NCBI GenBank assembly: GCA_012841175.1 | Contig: DUVG01000013.1 | Location: 1-6,491 of the forward strand | Origin: Clostridium sp. | Lineage (GTDB): Bacteria; Bacillota; Clostridia; Acetivibrionales; Acetivibrionaceae | Length of the DNA stretch: 6,491 nucleotides | Direction of reading: 5' to 3' | In this document: piece after piece, positions 5,839 to 6,491 of the stretch | How the letters are laid out: each line of letters opens with the position of its first letter | Position numbering within the stretch: the first letter of the stretch is position 1 | Position numbers and translations under genes: made by a program | The notes under the pieces: model-generated | The model's database searches: none | Told to the model about the DNA's origin: nothing | Seen by the model: the letters and a program-made list of their open reading frames with translations, nothing else

Positions 5839-5992
5839 GTATAAACATATTTTAAAGTGTATTTGTTTGGTTCAGCAACTGAGGATCTATGCCAGAGATG
5901 AAAGTTTAAAGCTATATTATATAAAGATTAGAGAATTTTGAATCAGTTGCCCTCAAAAAAAATCAAATAGTTATTAAAAGGGAGGGTTTTTG
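5839..5992 (+). promoter_or_regulatory. rpsD-rpoA intergenic region with long-range inverted repeat
   Basis: The 154 bases between rpsD and rpoA contain a perfect 8-base inverted repeat, GCAACTGA (5875-5882) and TCAGTTGC (5943-5950), enclosing 60 bases. Inside it, ATCT (5885-5888) can pair with AGAT (5896-5899) to form a small side hairpin, and the rest is A/T-rich. GAGG (5881-5884) could instead pair with CCTC (5951-5954), so two forms might compete. An eight-A run (about 5955-5962) and the rpoA ribosome binding site GGGAGGG (5980-5986) follow. No clear sigma-A promoter is visible. The layout would suit a leader that exposes or hides the rpoA start, but this is inferred from pairing only. 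Confidence 0.4.
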
Positions 5993-6491
5993 ATGATAGA
6001 AATTGAAAAGCCGAGAATTGAAAATGTAATAACTAGTGAAGATAACGTGTATGGCAAGTTTGTGGTAGAACCATTGGAAAGAGGATATGGTATAACTCTT
6101 GGTAATTCACTAAGAAGAATATTACTTTCATCTTTGCCCGGTGTAGCTGTAACGTCAATAAAAATGGATGGAGTATTACATGAATTTTCAACTATTCCCG
6201 GTGTAGTTGAAGATGTAACAGAAATAATTCTTAATATTAAGGGATTGTCACTGGATATACACAGTGAAGGTCCAAAAGTTGTTTATATTGATGCTGATGG
6301 TGAAGGAGAAGTAACAGCAGCAGATATCAAAGCAGATGCTGATGTGGAAATCTTAAATCCAGAGCACAAAATTGCAACTCTCACTGGTGAAGGCAGGCTG
6401 TATATGGAAATGACAATAGACAGAGGCAGGGGATATGTATCTGCTGATAAAAATAAACAGCAATCACAGCCTATAGGAGTTATACCTGTTG
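5993..6491 (+). CDS. rpoA: DNA-directed RNA polymerase alpha subunit, N-terminal part (partial)
   Basis: Alpha dimerises to start RNA polymerase assembly and contacts promoters and regulators through its C-terminal domain. Only the first 166 codons are in the window; the frame is open to the last base. It begins MIEIEKPRIENVITSEDNVY. The hallmark of the alpha N-terminal domain is VEPLERGYGITLGNSLRRIL (25-44), which includes the dimerisation helix and R41/R42. It continues with SSLPGVAVTSIKMDGVLHEF (46-65), IPGVVEDVTEIILNIKGL (68-85) and GRGYVSADKN (145-154). The ATG is 7 bases after GGAGG (5981-5985); a TTG at 5990 is possible but would add one residue not seen in relatives. In Firmicutes rplQ normally follows; it lies beyond the window. 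Confidence 0.97.
   Translation, partial: MIEIEKPRIENVITSEDNVYGKFVVEPLERGYGITLGNSLRRILLSSLPGVAVTSIKMDGVLHEFSTIPGVVEDVTEIILNIKGLSLDIHSEGPKVVYIDADGEGEVTAADIKADADVEILNPEHKIATLTGEGRLYMEMTIDRGRGYVSADKNKQQSQPIGVIPV

Noticed and set aside
5161..5880. Inverted repeat between AGTTGCT (5162-5168) and AGCAACT (5874-5880) flanking rpsD
   Set aside because: Seven bases matching over 700 bases apart is expected by chance, and the second copy already has a closer 8-base partner at 5943-5950.
5863..5891. TTGTTT with 17 bases to TCTATG as an rpoA promoter
   Set aside because: The -10 candidate is poor and the -35 is only partly like TTGACA; such pairs are common by chance in A/T-rich sequence.
1..6491. Search for mobile elements, CRISPR arrays, tRNA or rRNA genes and foreign cargo
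   Set aside because: No tandem or spaced repeats, terminal inverted repeats, transposase motifs or RNA gene patterns were seen; all sizeable frames on the + strand are core housekeeping genes in conserved order.

Overview
The window is an uninterrupted piece of a ribosomal-protein superoperon from a low-G+C Firmicute, most likely a member of class Clostridia. It holds the end of the spc cluster followed by the start of the alpha cluster. All genes are on the + strand: rpsE (3' end), rpmD, rplO, secY, adk, map, a small KOW-domain gene, infA, rpmJ, rpsM, rpsK, rpsD and rpoA (5' part). The order secY-adk-map-KOW-infA-rpmJ is typical of Gram-positive bacteria. The presence of rpsD between rpsK and rpoA argues against Bacillus, where rpsD lies elsewhere, and fits Clostridia. 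The A+T-rich sequence, the A/T-ending codons and the strong AGGAGG-type ribosome binding sites agree. Genus cannot be fixed from the sequence alone.

Layout. Positions 1-2031 carry the last codons of S5, then L30, L15 and the translocon channel SecY, tightly packed. Positions 2032-3449 carry adenylate kinase and methionine aminopeptidase, which overlap by one base. Positions 3450-4176 carry a 92-residue KOW protein, initiation factor IF-1 (TTG start) and L36. A 161-bp gap (4177-4337) with an imperfect hairpin separates this from S13 and S11. A 76-bp gap precedes S4. A 154-bp gap (5839-5992) with a long-range inverted repeat precedes the RNA polymerase alpha subunit, which runs off the window.

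The genes work together in making ribosomes and starting translation and transcription (S5, L30, L15, L36, S13, S11, S4, IF-1, alpha), in inserting and exporting new proteins (SecY), in removing the N-terminal methionine (Map) and in adenine nucleotide balance (Adk). Several predicted starts had to be moved to internal codons using Shine-Dalgarno position and family N-termini (rpmD, adk, map, rpsM).

I see no mobile element, CRISPR array, tRNA, rRNA or defence system, and no coding region that looks foreign. The points worth a second look are modest: two structured intergenic regions that may be regulatory RNAs, an insertion in the substrate-pocket loop of Map, the little-studied KOW protein, and the non-AUG start of infA.
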